A stretch of DNA of 5,914 nt from contig JAOUGZ010000192.1 of assembly GCA_029865405.1 (NCBI GenBank), positions 1 to 5,914 of the forward strand, in the 5' to 3' direction. A model generated the notes under the pieces. That model did not search any database and was not told where the DNA came from. It saw only the letters and a program-made list of their open reading frames with translations. This DNA comes from Betaproteobacteria bacterium. Lineage in GTDB: Bacteria; Pseudomonadota; Gammaproteobacteria; Burkholderiales; SG8-39. The translations under genes were made by a program, and so were the position numbers. How positions within the stretch are numbered: the first letter of the stretch is position 1; every line of letters starts with the position of its first letter. Positions 1-5,914 of this stretch are shown piece after piece.

Positions 1-448
1 AGTGGTTCTTGTGCTGCTCGCGGATTCTCGAGTTGATGCCGTCGGCGACGACGACGAGGTCCGAGTCGGCGAACGCCTCCAGCCCCTCGACCTCGGTCTG
101 GAAGCGGATGGCGACGCCGAGCTCGCGACAGCGGTCCTGCAGGATCGCGAGGAGCGCGTTCCTCGAGCAGCCGCAGAAGCCGTTGCCGCCCGAGCGCAGG
201 GTGCGGCCCTTGTACACCACGTCGACGTCGCCCCAGTAGGCGAAGCGCCGGCGGATGCGCTCGTAGGTGACCGCGTCGTAGGCCTTGAACGTGTCGAGCG
301 TCTGGTCCGAGAACACCACGCCGAAGCCGAAGGTGTCGTCGGGGCGGTTCCGCTCGTAGCAGGTGATGTCCCAGCGCGGCCAGGCCTTCTTCGCGAGGAG
401 CGCGAAATACAGGCCGCCGGGGCCGCCGCCGATGACGGTGACCTTCAC
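1..448 (-). CDS. abmA: 2-aminobenzoyl-CoA monooxygenase/reductase or salicylyl-CoA 5-hydroxylase type FAD monooxygenase, N-terminal part
   Basis: Only the first 149 residues are present; the gene runs off the left edge. The start is a GTG at 446-448, with the purine-rich AAGGGG (454-459) five bases upstream as ribosome binding site. The N-terminus is a class A flavoprotein monooxygenase Rossmann fold: VIGGGPGG at residues 5-12 binds the FAD pyrophosphate, Glu32 closes the second strand and should bind the adenine ribose, FGFGVVFSD at 40-48 is typical of this CoA-thioester hydroxylase group, and ADGINSRIR at 135-143 is the DG motif. Known family members such as the Azoarcus evansii enzyme carry a second, Old-Yellow-Enzyme-like FMN domain and reach roughly 780 residues; that half would lie outside this window. 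Expected role: cytoplasmic hydroxylation and reduction of 2-aminobenzoyl-CoA to a non-aromatic 2-amino-5-oxocyclohexene carboxyl-CoA. The substrate is inferred from the neighbouring ligase, dehydrogenase and RidA-like gene. Salicylyl-CoA 5-hydroxylase is the main alternative. The symbol is tentative. Confidence 0.8.
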   Translation of the reverse strand, partial: MKVTVIGGGPGGLYFALLAKKAWPRWDITCYERNRPDDTFGFGVVFSDQTLDTFKAYDAVTYERIRRRFAYWGDVDVVYKGRTLRSGGNGFCGCSRNALLAILQDRCRELGVAIRFQTEVEGLEAFADSDLVVVADGINSRIREQHKNH

Positions 449-453
449 CTCAG

Positions 454-459
454 CCCCTT
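454..459 (-). promoter_or_regulatory. Ribosome binding site of the FAD monooxygenase
   Basis: The minus strand reads AAGGGG five bases before the GTG at 448. It overlaps the TAA stop of the upstream RidA-like gene. It supports GTG as the start, and the protein begins at exactly the expected point before the FAD-binding strand (MKVTVIGGG). The arrangement suggests translational coupling to the upstream gene. Confidence 0.6.
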
Positions 460-859
460 ACGCCGCCGGAACCACGGCGGTGGCCTCGATCTCGAGCCGC
501 GCCGCGTCCTCCACCAGGCCGCCCACCTGCACCACGGCCATCACCGGATAGTGCCGGCCCATCAGCTCGCGATACGCCGCGCCCACCTCTTTCAGCGATG
601 CGAGGTACTCGGTCTTGTCGAGCACGTACCAGGTCAGGCGCACGATGTGCTGGGGCCGGCCACCCGCCTCGGCCAGCACTTCGAGGATATTCTGCAGCGC
701 CTGGCGGAACTGGCCGGCGAAGCCCTTCTCCTGCCACTCGCCCCGGCCGGTGAAGCCGACCTGCCCCGCGATGTACACCGTGGTCCCGCCCTTCACGGCG
801 ATGCCGTTGGCGAAGCCCCTGGGTTTCGCCCAGCCGGGCGGTTGCAGGATCGTCATCAT
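458..859 (-). CDS. RidA/YjgF-YER057c-UK114 family protein lacking the deaminase arginine
   Basis: A 133-residue protein, close to the usual family length of 125-135, with the single-domain fold signature: GTTVYIAGQVG at 25-35, a central helix around FRQALQNILEVLAEAG (51-66), and the C-terminal strand RLEIEATAVV at 121-130. RidA proteins trimerise and place ligands between subunits. Aligned by eye to E. coli RidA, Glu120 is kept (the first Glu of EIE, here Glu123). Arg105, which holds the substrate carboxylate in active 2-aminoacrylate deaminases, is replaced by Met107 in YPVMAVVQV. Cys107 becomes Val109 and Tyr17 probably becomes Phe16. It is therefore unlikely to be a classical RidA deaminase. 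Its ATG at 857-859 overlaps the ligase TGA (ATGA). A GAGGA ribosome binding site at 867-871 lies seven bases away and favours this ATG over the second one at 854-856. Position between the ligase and the monooxygenase points to a role on the pathway enamine or imine intermediate, which is inference. Confidence 0.88.
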   Translation of the reverse strand: MMTILQPPGWAKPRGFANGIAVKGGTTVYIAGQVGFTGRGEWQEKGFAGQFRQALQNILEVLAEAGGRPQHIVRLTWYVLDKTEYLASLKEVGAAYRELMGRHYPVMAVVQVGGLVEDAARLEIEATAVVPAA

Positions 860-2472
860 GTCCGGGTCCTCAGCTTGAAGCGCTGCAGCTTGCCCGTCTC
901 GGTGCGCGGCAGCGCGTCGACGAACTCGATGGCGCGCGGGTACTTGTAGGGCGCGATGGCGTTCTTCACGTGCGCCTGCAGGTCCTGGATCAGCTTCGCC
1001 GAGGCGCGCGCCTCGGGCTTGAGCACCACGTAGGCCTTGACGATGGCGCCGCGCTCGGCGTCCGGCGCGCCGACGACGCCGCACTCGGCGACCGCCGGGT
1101 GCGCGAGGAGCGCACCTTCCACTTCCGGCCCCGCGATGTTGTAGCCCGCCGAGATGATCATGTCGTCGGTGCGCGCCTGGTAGAAGAAGTAGCCGTCGGC
1201 GTCCATCGAGTAGGCATCCCCCGTCACGTTCCAGCCGTCCTGCACGTAGTCCTTCTGCCGCTCGTCGGCGAGGTAGCGGCAGCCGGTGGGGCCCTTCACG
1301 GCGAGCCGGCCGACCACGCCCGGCTTGCAGGGCCTGCCCTCGTCATCGAGCACCGTCGCGCGGTAGCCCGGCACGGCGTAGCCCGTGGCGCCCGCGCGCA
1401 CGCGCCCGGGCGTGTGCGAGATGAAGATGTGGATCATCTCGGTGGAGCCGATGCCGTCGATGATCTCGATGCCGGTCGCCTCGCGGAACAGCTGCCGCGT
1501 GGCATCCGGCAGCGCTTCGCCGGCGGAGACGCACTTCTTCAGGGACTTCAGGTTGTAAGCCTTCGCCAGCCCCGCCATGGCGCGGTACATGATCGGCGCG
1601 GTGAAGCACACCGTCGCCTTGTACTTCTGGATCGTCTCCAGCAGCGTCTCGGGCGAGAGCTTCTCGACGAGCACGGTCGCCGCCCCCACGCGCATCGGAA
1701 AGGCGAGCAAGCCGCCCAGGCCGAAGGTGAAGGCGAGCGGCGGCGTGCCGCAGAACACGTCGTCTCTGCTCGCGCCGAGGCAGGAGCGCGGGAACGCGTC
1801 GCACATGGCGATCACGTCGCGATGAAAATGCATCGTGCCCTTGGGCCGGCCGGTGGTGCCGGAGGTAAAAGCGATGAGCGCCACGTCCTCGGCCGCCGTA
1901 TCGACGTTGGTGAACGTCTGCGCTTGCCGCATGCACAGCGCATCGATCGAATCCGGCGCGTCGTCGTGCCAGTACTTGACGGCCTGCAGCGTCGGGCAGC
2001 CCGGCCGCGCGGCCTCGAGCTCGGCGGCCAGGCGCCGGTCGCAGAGCGCGTGGCTCACCTCGGCCTTGACGACGATGTCGGTCAGCTCCTTCGCGCGCAG
2101 CAGCGGCATGGTGGCCACGCACACGCCGCCCGCCTTCATCACCGCGAACCAGCACGCCGCCATCATCGGGCTGTTCGGGCCGCGCAGCAGCACGCGGTTG
2201 CCGGGCTTGAGCTGCATCTCGCGCACCAGCACGTTGGCGATGCGGTTCGCCTGCGCGTAGAGCTCGGTGTAGGTGCAGCCGCCGTCCTCCGCGCGGATCA
2301 CCGGGCGGTGGCCGAAGCCCTTCGACACCATCTTGTCGAGCAGCTCGGTGGCGCAGTTCATGCGCGCCGGGTAGCGGAATTCGGGGCGCTCGAACAGGAA
2401 CTCGGGCCACTGGCCGCGCGGCGGCAGGCTGTCGCGGGCGAAGGTGTCGACGTGCGCCGTCTTCGCGCTCAT
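856..2472 (-). CDS. abmG: Aryl-CoA ligase, probably 2-aminobenzoate-CoA ligase (benzoate-CoA ligase family)
   Basis: A 538-residue ANL-superfamily adenylating enzyme of the usual benzoate-CoA ligase length. It should activate an aromatic acid with ATP, then transfer the acyl group to CoA, in the cytoplasm. Visible motifs in order: phosphate-binding loop [10 protein letters not shown] at 203-212; [11 protein letters not shown] at 244-254; SAGEALP at 316-322; IGSTEM at 341-346; TGD at 417-419; hinge [13 protein letters not shown] at 434-446; and C-terminal [11 protein letters not shown] at 522-532, with Lys528 the lysine required for adenylation. The ATG at 2470-2472 overlaps the TGA of the upstream acyl-CoA dehydrogenase (ATGA). 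The frame stays open upstream to 2703, but that extension lies over the conserved end of the dehydrogenase and looks like a shadow. Family and enzyme class are clear. The 2-aminobenzoate preference is inferred from neighbours; benzoate or hydroxybenzoate substrates remain possible. The symbol follows the Azoarcus evansii anthranilate cluster and is tentative. Confidence 0.87.
   Translation of the reverse strand: MSAKTAHVDTFARDSLPPRGQWPEFLFERPEFRYPARMNCATELLDKMVSKGFGHRPVIRAEDGGCTYTELYAQANRIANVLVREMQLKPGNRVLLRGPNSPMMAACWFAVMKAGGVCVATMPLLRAKELTDIVVKAEVSHALCDRRLAAELEAARPGCPTLQAVKYWHDDAPDSIDALCMRQAQTFTNVDTAAEDVALIAFTSGTTGRPKGTMHFHRDVIAMCDAFPRSCLGASRDDVFCGTPPLAFTFGLGGLLAFPMRVGAATVLVEKLSPETLLETIQKYKATVCFTAPIMYRAMAGLAKAYNLKSLKKCVSAGEALPDATRQLFREATGIEIIDGIGSTEMIHIFISHTPGRVRAGATGYAVPGYRATVLDDEGRPCKPGVVGRLAVKGPTGCRYLADERQKDYVQDGWNVTGDAYSMDADGYFFYQARTDDMIISAGYNIAGPEVEGALLAHPAVAECGVVGAPDAERGAIVKAYVVLKPEARASAKLIQDLQAHVKNAIAPYKYPRAIEFVDALPRTETGKLQRFKLRTRT
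867..871 (-). promoter_or_regulatory. Ribosome binding site of the RidA-like gene
   Basis: The minus strand reads GAGGA inside the last codons of the ligase gene. It is seven bases before the first of two adjacent ATG codons and ten before the second, so it favours the first start (859), which overlaps the ligase stop codon. Confidence 0.6.
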
Positions 2473-3572
2473 CGCAGCAGCTCGCGCGCGATGATCAGCT
2501 TCTGCACTTCGGTCGCGCCCTCGTAGATGCGCAGCGCGCGCACTTCGCGGTACAGGCGCTCCACGGCATGGCCGCGCATCACGCCCAGGCCGCCGAGGAT
2601 CTGCACGGCGTCGTCGATCACGGCTTGCGCGGCTTCGGTGGCCTGCATCTTGGCCATCGCCGCTTCGCGCGTGATGCGCACCTGCTTCACGTCGCGCAGC
2701 CACGCCGCGCGGTAGGTGAGCAGGGCGCTCGCCTCGATCGCGGTGGCCATGTCGGCGAGCTTCGCCTGCGTCAGCTGCAGGTCGGCGAGGCGCTGGCCGA
2801 ACATCCTGCGGTCCTTCGCGCGCGCCAGCGCCTCGGCGAGCGCGCGGCGCGCGAAGCCCAGGGCGGCGCCCGCCACCGTCGTGCGAAAGACGTCGAGATT
2901 GCGCATCGCCAGCTTGAAGCCCTGCCCCGCCTCGCCCAGGAGCTCGCCCCTCGCCCCCTGCAGCTTCACCGTCGCCATCGGGTGCGGCGCGACGATGTCG
3001 ATGCGCTCGCTTGCGTCGACCTCCTTGGCATCGACGACGAAAGCGCTGATGCCTTCATCGGCCTTGGCGAACGTGACGTAGAAGTCGGCGATGCCGCCGT
3101 TCGAGATCCAGGTCTTCACGCCGTCGAGGACCCAGTCGGTGCCCTTGCGCTTCGCGGTGGTCGTGATCGCCTGGACATCCGACCCGGCGTCGGGTTCAGA
3201 CAGAGCAAACGCTGCGATCGCGTCGCCGGCCGCCGCCCTCGGCAAGTACTCCTTGCGCTGCTTCTCCGTCCCGGCGAGAACGATCGGCCCGCTGCCCAGG
3301 CCCTGCATGACGAAGGCGAAGTCGGCGAGGCCGGCGTGGTAGGCGAGCACTTCCCGGATCAATGCAATCGACCTTACGTCGGGGTTCTCGTTGACGCAGT
3401 AGTTGAGGTAGCCGGCTGTACCCAGTTTTCTGACCAGCTCCTTGCAGATCGCATCCGCATCCTCTCCATGCGCATGCTCCAGGTTGGCGAGCGCCCAATT
3501 GTCCACCCCCCGCGATAAGGCCGCGTGGGGTGGATCGAAGAAAGGCCAATCGAGATGGGCGAAGCGATCCAT
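2469..3572 (-). CDS. Acyl-CoA dehydrogenase (FAD-dependent, beta-oxidation type)
   Basis: A 367-residue protein, near the usual 375-400 of the family. Acyl-CoA dehydrogenases introduce an alpha,beta double bond into an acyl-CoA and pass electrons to electron-transferring flavoprotein. Both family signatures are seen: [11 protein letters not shown] at 122-132, followed by [10 protein letters not shown] at 151-160 (FAD and substrate contacts), and the C-terminal block QILGGLG at 324-330 to IYEGATEVQ at 349-357. Glu351 in that block matches the catalytic base of short- and medium-chain enzymes. The MFGQRL segment at 257-262 is also typical. The start is ATG at 3570-3572, sharing its A with the TAA stop of the upstream marR-type gene (TAATG). 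GGAG at 3581-3584 lies eight bases upstream. In this operon it most likely oxidises an alicyclic CoA ester formed after dearomatisation of the aryl-CoA, but its exact substrate cannot be read from the sequence. Confidence 0.9.
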   Translation of the reverse strand: MDRFAHLDWPFFDPPHAALSRGVDNWALANLEHAHGEDADAICKELVRKLGTAGYLNYCVNENPDVRSIALIREVLAYHAGLADFAFVMQGLGSGPIVLAGTEKQRKEYLPRAAAGDAIAAFALSEPDAGSDVQAITTTAKRKGTDWVLDGVKTWISNGGIADFYVTFAKADEGISAFVVDAKEVDASERIDIVAPHPMATVKLQGARGELLGEAGQGFKLAMRNLDVFRTTVAGAALGFARRALAEALARAKDRRMFGQRLADLQLTQAKLADMATAIEASALLTYRAAWLRDVKQVRITREAAMAKMQATEAAQAVIDDAVQILGGLGVMRGHAVERLYREVRALRIYEGATEVQKLIIARELLR

Positions 3573-4051
3573 TACGCGTTCTCCAGCGTCACTTGCTTAA
3601 GTCGCGCGAGGAGCTGCATCAGCGAATCCGATTCCTTTCTCGTCAGCCCTCCCATCAGCTCGACCACCCACTGCTCATGCTGGCGCGCCATCTCGGCGAA
3701 CGCCTTGGCGCCGGCGCGCGTGAGCCGCACGCGCCAGGCGCGCCGGTCGCTCGCGTCGTCCAGCCGCTCGACCAGGCCCTCCTTCACCAGCTGGTCGACG
3801 ATGCCGGTGACGTTGCCGCCGGTGACCATCAGCAGGCGCGAGAGCTCGTTCATCTTCAGGCCCTGCGCATGGCGCTCGAGCTGCGACAGCAGGTCGAAGC
3901 GCGGCAGCGTCGTGCCGAAGCGGCTGCGCAGGCGCGAGCGCACGTGGCGCTCGATCAGCTGCGAGCAGGTGAGCAGGCGCAGCCACAGGCGCAGCGCGCG
4001 GTGGTCGTCCACCGTGGCCCGCGTCTCCCGATCCAGAAGCACGGAATCCAT
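3572..4051 (-). CDS. MarR-family transcriptional regulator
   Basis: A 159-residue protein with the MarR winged-helix layout: an N-terminal dimer helix (about 16-45), a helix-turn-helix whose second helix runs [19 protein letters not shown] (76-94), the wing [17 protein letters not shown] (98-114), and C-terminal dimer helices (115-155). MarR proteins bind palindromic DNA as dimers, usually repress, and let go when they bind an aromatic acid or its CoA ester. It is first in the catabolic operon, directly behind a promoter with a dyad over its -10 region, so it probably represses itself and all downstream genes until the substrate or its CoA thioester appears. I chose the ATG at 4049-4051. An in-frame TTG at 4067-4069 would add six residues but falls at the predicted transcription start and has no ribosome binding site. 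AGG lies four bases before the ATG. The effector is not known. Confidence 0.88.
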   Translation of the reverse strand: MDSVLLDRETRATVDDHRALRLWLRLLTCSQLIERHVRSRLRSRFGTTLPRFDLLSQLERHAQGLKMNELSRLLMVTGGNVTGIVDQLVKEGLVERLDDASDRRAWRVRLTRAGAKAFAEMARQHEQWVVELMGGLTRKESDSLMQLLARLKQVTLENA

Positions 4052-4060
4052 GAGGCCTGA

Positions 4061-4080
4061 ATAGCTCAAGCCTAAAGTAT
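4061..4080. promoter_or_regulatory. Candidate MarR operator (imperfect dyad)
   Basis: A 20-bp stretch, ATACTTTAGGCTTGAGCTAT on the minus strand, is symmetric at six of ten base pairs, including ATA/TAT at the ends and the central GC. It covers part of the -10 box and the predicted transcription start of the marR operon, and is conspicuously A+T rich for this window. Length and position suit a MarR dimer acting as autorepressor. The symmetry is only partial, so this is a candidate. Confidence 0.4.
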
Positions 4081-4104
4081 CTGCCTGGCCGCGGCGCCTG
4101 GCAA
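4076..4104 (-). promoter_or_regulatory. Sigma70-type promoter of the marR-led catabolic operon
   Basis: On the minus strand, TTGCCA (4099-4104, five of six matches to TTGACA) is followed after exactly 17 bases by GATACT (4076-4081, four of six matches to TATAAT). The -35 box starts one base past the stop codon of the upstream permease gene, so the promoter fills the whole gap between the two genes. Transcription would start near 4069, giving a leader of about 18-20 bases before the marR ATG. A 7-base direct repeat (GCCAGGC on the minus strand, at 4096-4102 and 4083-4089, 13 bases apart) lies in the -35 box and spacer; its meaning is unknown. Confidence 0.55.
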
Positions 4105-4105
4105 G

Positions 4106-4864
4106 TCAGGCGAACGCGCGCCACAGGAAGCTCGCGCCCCCCGCCATCACGATCACGTCCATGAAGGCGGTATGCACCTGGAGCGGCACCAGCGCCAGCA
4201 GGCGCCGCGCGATGAACGCGCCGGGCATGGTGCACAGGCCGATCAGCACCCCGGCGAGCGCGAGGTCGACGTCGAGGCGCGCCACGCTGCCGAAGAGCAC
4301 GATCTTGGCCGCGCCCATGATCACCGAGACGATGGCATCGGTGGCGATGAGCGCCGCGCCCTGCAGGCCCGCCGCCATCAGCATGGAAATGAGCAGCAGC
4401 CCGACGCCCGTCATGCTGCCGTTGATGAAGCCGAAGCCCGCCCCGGCTACCGTGACGCCGCGCGCATCGAGCCGCCAGCCGGCGCGCGCCAGCAGCCGGC
4501 GCACCGGCACGCTGACGACGAAGAACGTGCCGAGCAGCAGCGCCACCCAGCGCGCCTCGAGCAGCGTATAGGCGTAGGCGCCCGCGACGCACGCAGGCAG
4601 GCCGACGAGCAGGATGCGCCGCGCGTAAGGCCAGTGGATGTCGCCCCAGAAGGCGGCCACGCGGCTGCCGTTCGCGAAGATCATGCCCACCGCCATCACC
4701 GGCACGACGTTGGCGATGCCCACCACGGGGGCGAGGAAGATCGGCACCACGAGGCCGGTGCCGTACCCCGCGAGCCCGCCCAGGATCGAGCCGGCGAGCG
4801 CGACGGCGCCAATCAGCGCGAACTGGGCCGCGCCGACGTCGGCGAGCTGGAAGGCGGCGTCCAG
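4106..4864 (-). CDS. TauE/SafE-family membrane permease, start uncertain
   Basis: About 252 residues, the common length for this family, and strongly hydrophobic, with an estimated seven or eight membrane segments (roughly 14-35, 38-62, 82-101, 105-122, 136-162, 168-192, 200-218 and 226-247). The pseudo-repeat typical of the family is visible: GGLAGYGTGLVVP near residue 29 in the first half, and GFGFINGSMTGVGLL near 143 in the second. TauE/SafE proteins are inner-membrane carriers for sulfite, sulfoacetate and other organic anions; the substrate here cannot be told. The start is a problem. No ATG, GTG or TTG is in frame between 5032 and the first membrane segment. The best candidate is CTG at 4862-4864 with AAGG (4872-4875) seven bases upstream, which gives a 52-base overlap with the topoisomerase gene. 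A GTG at 5035 would add 57 residues that look like a shadow of the topoisomerase. It shares no promoter with the downstream operon, although it lies next to it. Confidence 0.75.
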   Translation of the reverse strand: MDAAFQLADVGAAQFALIGAVALAGSILGGLAGYGTGLVVPIFLAPVVGIANVVPVMAVGMIFANGSRVAAFWGDIHWPYARRILLVGLPACVAGAYAYTLLEARWVALLLGTFFVVSVPVRRLLARAGWRLDARGVTVAGAGFGFINGSMTGVGLLLISMLMAAGLQGAALIATDAIVSVIMGAAKIVLFGSVARLDVDLALAGVLIGLCTMPGAFIARRLLALVPLQVHTAFMDVIVMAGGASFLWRAFA

Positions 4865-5914
4865 TCGGGCACCTTTTCCTGGAGGAACTGCAGCACCACG
4901 ACCTCGTCGCGGCGCAACGCGCCGCCCGGGCGCGCGCGCCGCTTGGCGCGCTTGGCCGCCGGCGGCGGATGCGGCACCGTGTGCCCGAGCAGGTAGGCCT
5001 GCAGCAGCGCCGGGTGCACGTAGTACTTGCGGCACACCGTGCGCGTGTTGCCCAGGCGCTCGGCCACTGCGTCGACGGCGCGAATGATGTTGCGGTCGGC
5101 TTCGCGGCGGCTCGCCGCCGGACCCATGGTGCGCAGCTCGACCGCCGCCAGCATGGTGCCGCCCCAGGTGCGGAAGTCCTTGGCGGTGACGTCGCGCTCG
5201 CTCGCCTCGCGCAGGTAGGCGTTGATGTCGTCGGAGGACACCGCCTGGCGCTTCTTGTCGGCGTCGAGGTACTGGAACATCTCCTGCCCCGGCAGATCCT
5301 GGCAGCGCTGGATGATGCGCGCGAGACGCGGATCGCTCACCGCGATCGTGTGCTCGACGCCGCTCTTGCCGCGGAAGCTGAAGCGCAGCGAGTCGCCGCT
5401 CACGCTGACGTGGCGCCGGCGCAGCGTGGTGAGGCCGAAGGAGCGGTTCTCGCGCGCGTACTCGTCGTTGCCGACGCGGATCAGCGTACGGTCGAGCAGC
5501 CGCACCACGGTGGCGAGAAGCTGGGCGCGGCTCAGGTCCTCGGCGCGCAGGTCGCGCTCGACGCGCTCGCGCAGCTGCGGCAGCGCCTCGCTGAATTCGA
5601 GCATGCGTCGGAACTTCGACTGGTCGCGCGCCTCGCGGTAGGACGGGTGGTAGCGGTACTGCTTGCGCCCGCGCGCATCGCGCGCCGTGGCCTGTATGTG
5701 CCCGCCCGGATCGGGGCAGATCCAGACGTCGGTCCAGGCCGGGGGGATGGCGAGCGCGTTGAGGCGCTTGCGCGTCGCGGTGTCGGCGATGCGCCGGCCG
5801 TCCGGGAGGTAGTAGGCCCAGCCGGTGCCCACGCGCTTGCGCGCGATGCCGGCCACGCCGTCGGTGACGTAGCGCAGGCCGGCATCGCGCGCAAGCGCGT
5901 GGGCACCGGCAATT
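4813..5914 (-). CDS. Bacterial type IB DNA topoisomerase, N-terminus outside the window
   Basis: The frame is open from the right edge, so the gene is partial; 366 codons are in the window. A GTG at 5856 is an internal valine, because conserved N-terminal sequence (AGLRYVTDGVAG) lies upstream of it. The enzyme relaxes supercoils by nicking one strand through a 3'-phosphotyrosine. All five active-site positions are recognisable, counted from the right edge: Arg146 (LIRVGN), Lys183 (FRGKSG), Arg248 (DFRTWG), Asn289 (LGNTR) and nucleophile Tyr298 (YYVHP). From memory, Deinococcus radiodurans TopIB has Arg137, Lys174, Arg239, Asn280 and Tyr289, the same spacing throughout; asparagine replaces the poxviral histidine in both. 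The N-terminal block IPPAWTDVWICPDPGGHIQA is also characteristic. After a basic stretch (AAKRAKRRARPGG) and LRRDEVVVLQFLQ, the last 20 or so residues are Ser/Pro-rich and overlap the TauE-type gene; they look unlike a natural family tail. A perfect inverted repeat lies in the first codons shown. Confidence 0.9.
   Translation of the reverse strand, partial: IAGAHALARDAGLRYVTDGVAGIARKRVGTGWAYYLPDGRRIADTATRKRLNALAIPPAWTDVWICPDPGGHIQATARDARGRKQYRYHPSYREARDQSKFRRMLEFSEALPQLRERVERDLRAEDLSRAQLLATVVRLLDRTLIRVGNDEYARENRSFGLTTLRRRHVSVSGDSLRFSFRGKSGVEHTIAVSDPRLARIIQRCQDLPGQEMFQYLDADKKRQAVSSDDINAYLREASERDVTAKDFRTWGGTMLAAVELRTMGPAASRREADRNIIRAVDAVAERLGNTRTVCRKYYVHPALLQAYLLGHTVPHPPPAAKRAKRRARPGGALRRDEVVVLQFLQEKVPDWTPPSSSPTSARPSSR
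4872..4875 (-). promoter_or_regulatory. Possible ribosome binding site of the TauE/SafE gene
   Basis: AAGG on the minus strand, within the purine tract AGGAAAAGG (4872-4880), is seven bases before the CTG at 4864. This is the only Shine-Dalgarno-like signal near the expected N-terminus and is the reason for proposing the unusual CTG start. The tract is inside the topoisomerase coding region, so it could be incidental. Confidence 0.35.
5821..5910. repeat. Perfect 34-bp inverted repeat with 22-bp loop, at the right edge
   Basis: Bases 5821-5854 are the exact reverse complement of 5877-5910, with 5855-5876 as the unpaired centre. The symmetry ends at both sides (5820/5911 and 5855/5876 do not pair). 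The whole element lies inside the topoisomerase frame, four bases from the end of the window. The inner arm (5821-5854) encodes the family-like VAGIARKRVGTG. The outer arm encodes AGAHALARDAG and is followed by the family-like LRYV from the loop. A perfect hairpin of this length inside a gene is not expected by chance. It could be a real structure or a fold-back artefact of amplification or assembly at a contig end. Confidence 0.9.

Noticed and set aside
2..949. Plus-strand open frame opposite the monooxygenase and RidA-like genes
   Set aside because: It crosses two well-supported opposite-strand genes, has no family signature and no ribosome binding site I could justify. It is a high-G+C shadow.
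860..1084. Extension of the RidA-like frame into the ligase gene
   Set aside because: It is Arg/Ala-rich shadow of the ligase C-terminus. The ATG at 859 has a ribosome binding site and starts the domain at the right place.
1397..1418. 22-bp near-palindrome centred on CCCGGG with one mismatched pair
   Set aside because: It is inside conserved ligase coding sequence (HTPGRVRAG) in very G+C-rich DNA, where such GC-only symmetry arises by chance. There is no T-tract or partner site.
970..2526. Long plus-strand open frame (518 codons) opposite the ligase gene
   Set aside because: It lies antisense to a clear ligase with all ANL motifs. Its composition is His/Arg/Ala/Gly-rich without recognisable domains, as expected for a mirror frame in very G+C-rich DNA.
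2473..2703. Possible N-terminal extension of the ligase by 77 residues
   Set aside because: The extension covers the conserved C-terminal block of the acyl-CoA dehydrogenase in another frame and looks like its shadow. The ATG at 2472 overlaps the dehydrogenase stop and gives a normal family length.
2568..3518. Plus-strand open frame opposite the acyl-CoA dehydrogenase
   Set aside because: The opposite strand carries both acyl-CoA dehydrogenase signatures and the catalytic Glu. The plus-strand product is low-complexity and unrecognised.
4070..4105. Terminator between the permease and marR-type genes
   Set aside because: The gap has a direct repeat (GCCAGGC twice) rather than a stem, and no T-run. 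Promoter elements explain it better.
4920..4960. GC-rich repeat-like tract with CGCTTGGC twice
   Set aside because: It encodes the AAKRAKRR basic segment near the topoisomerase C-terminus, so repeated Ala-Lys-Arg codons explain it without a DNA-level function.

Overview
The window is very G+C rich. All seven recognisable genes lie on the minus strand, so transcription runs from right to left, and gaps are tiny or absent. Both ends cut through a gene, so this is an internal slice or a whole short contig. Base composition, protein style and gene content suggest a betaproteobacterium (Burkholderiales or Rhodocyclales type). That taxonomic call is inference from pattern, not from a search.

Right part (about 4106-5914): a bacterial type IB DNA topoisomerase, with its N-terminus outside the window, followed by a TauE/SafE-type membrane permease. 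The two genes appear to overlap by about 52 bases, and the permease has no normal start codon where one is expected. A perfect 34-bp inverted repeat sits at the extreme right edge, inside the topoisomerase gene.

Centre and left (1-4104): a compact operon of marR-type regulator, acyl-CoA dehydrogenase, aryl-CoA ligase, RidA-like protein, and the N-terminal part of an FAD monooxygenase. The first four genes are joined by 1-4 base stop/start overlaps (one TAATG and two ATGA junctions), and the monooxygenase starts 9 bases after the RidA-like gene. A good sigma70-like promoter lies in the 36-bp gap before marR. An imperfect dyad covering its -10 box and the predicted transcription start is a natural candidate for the MarR operator.

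The combination fits the aerobic CoA-dependent anthranilate (2-aminobenzoate) pathway known from Azoarcus evansii. The ligase makes 2-aminobenzoyl-CoA. The two-domain monooxygenase/reductase hydroxylates and dearomatises it to a non-aromatic 2-amino-5-oxocyclohexene carboxyl-CoA. Beta-oxidation-like enzymes then finish the job. A salicylate or other hydroxybenzoate substrate is not excluded from this fragment alone. The RidA-like protein lacks the arginine that defines active RidA enamine deaminases, yet it lies between two genes of a pathway whose intermediate is itself a cyclic enamine. I regard this as the most interesting biological point. No RNA genes, CRISPR arrays, IS elements or attachment sites were seen.
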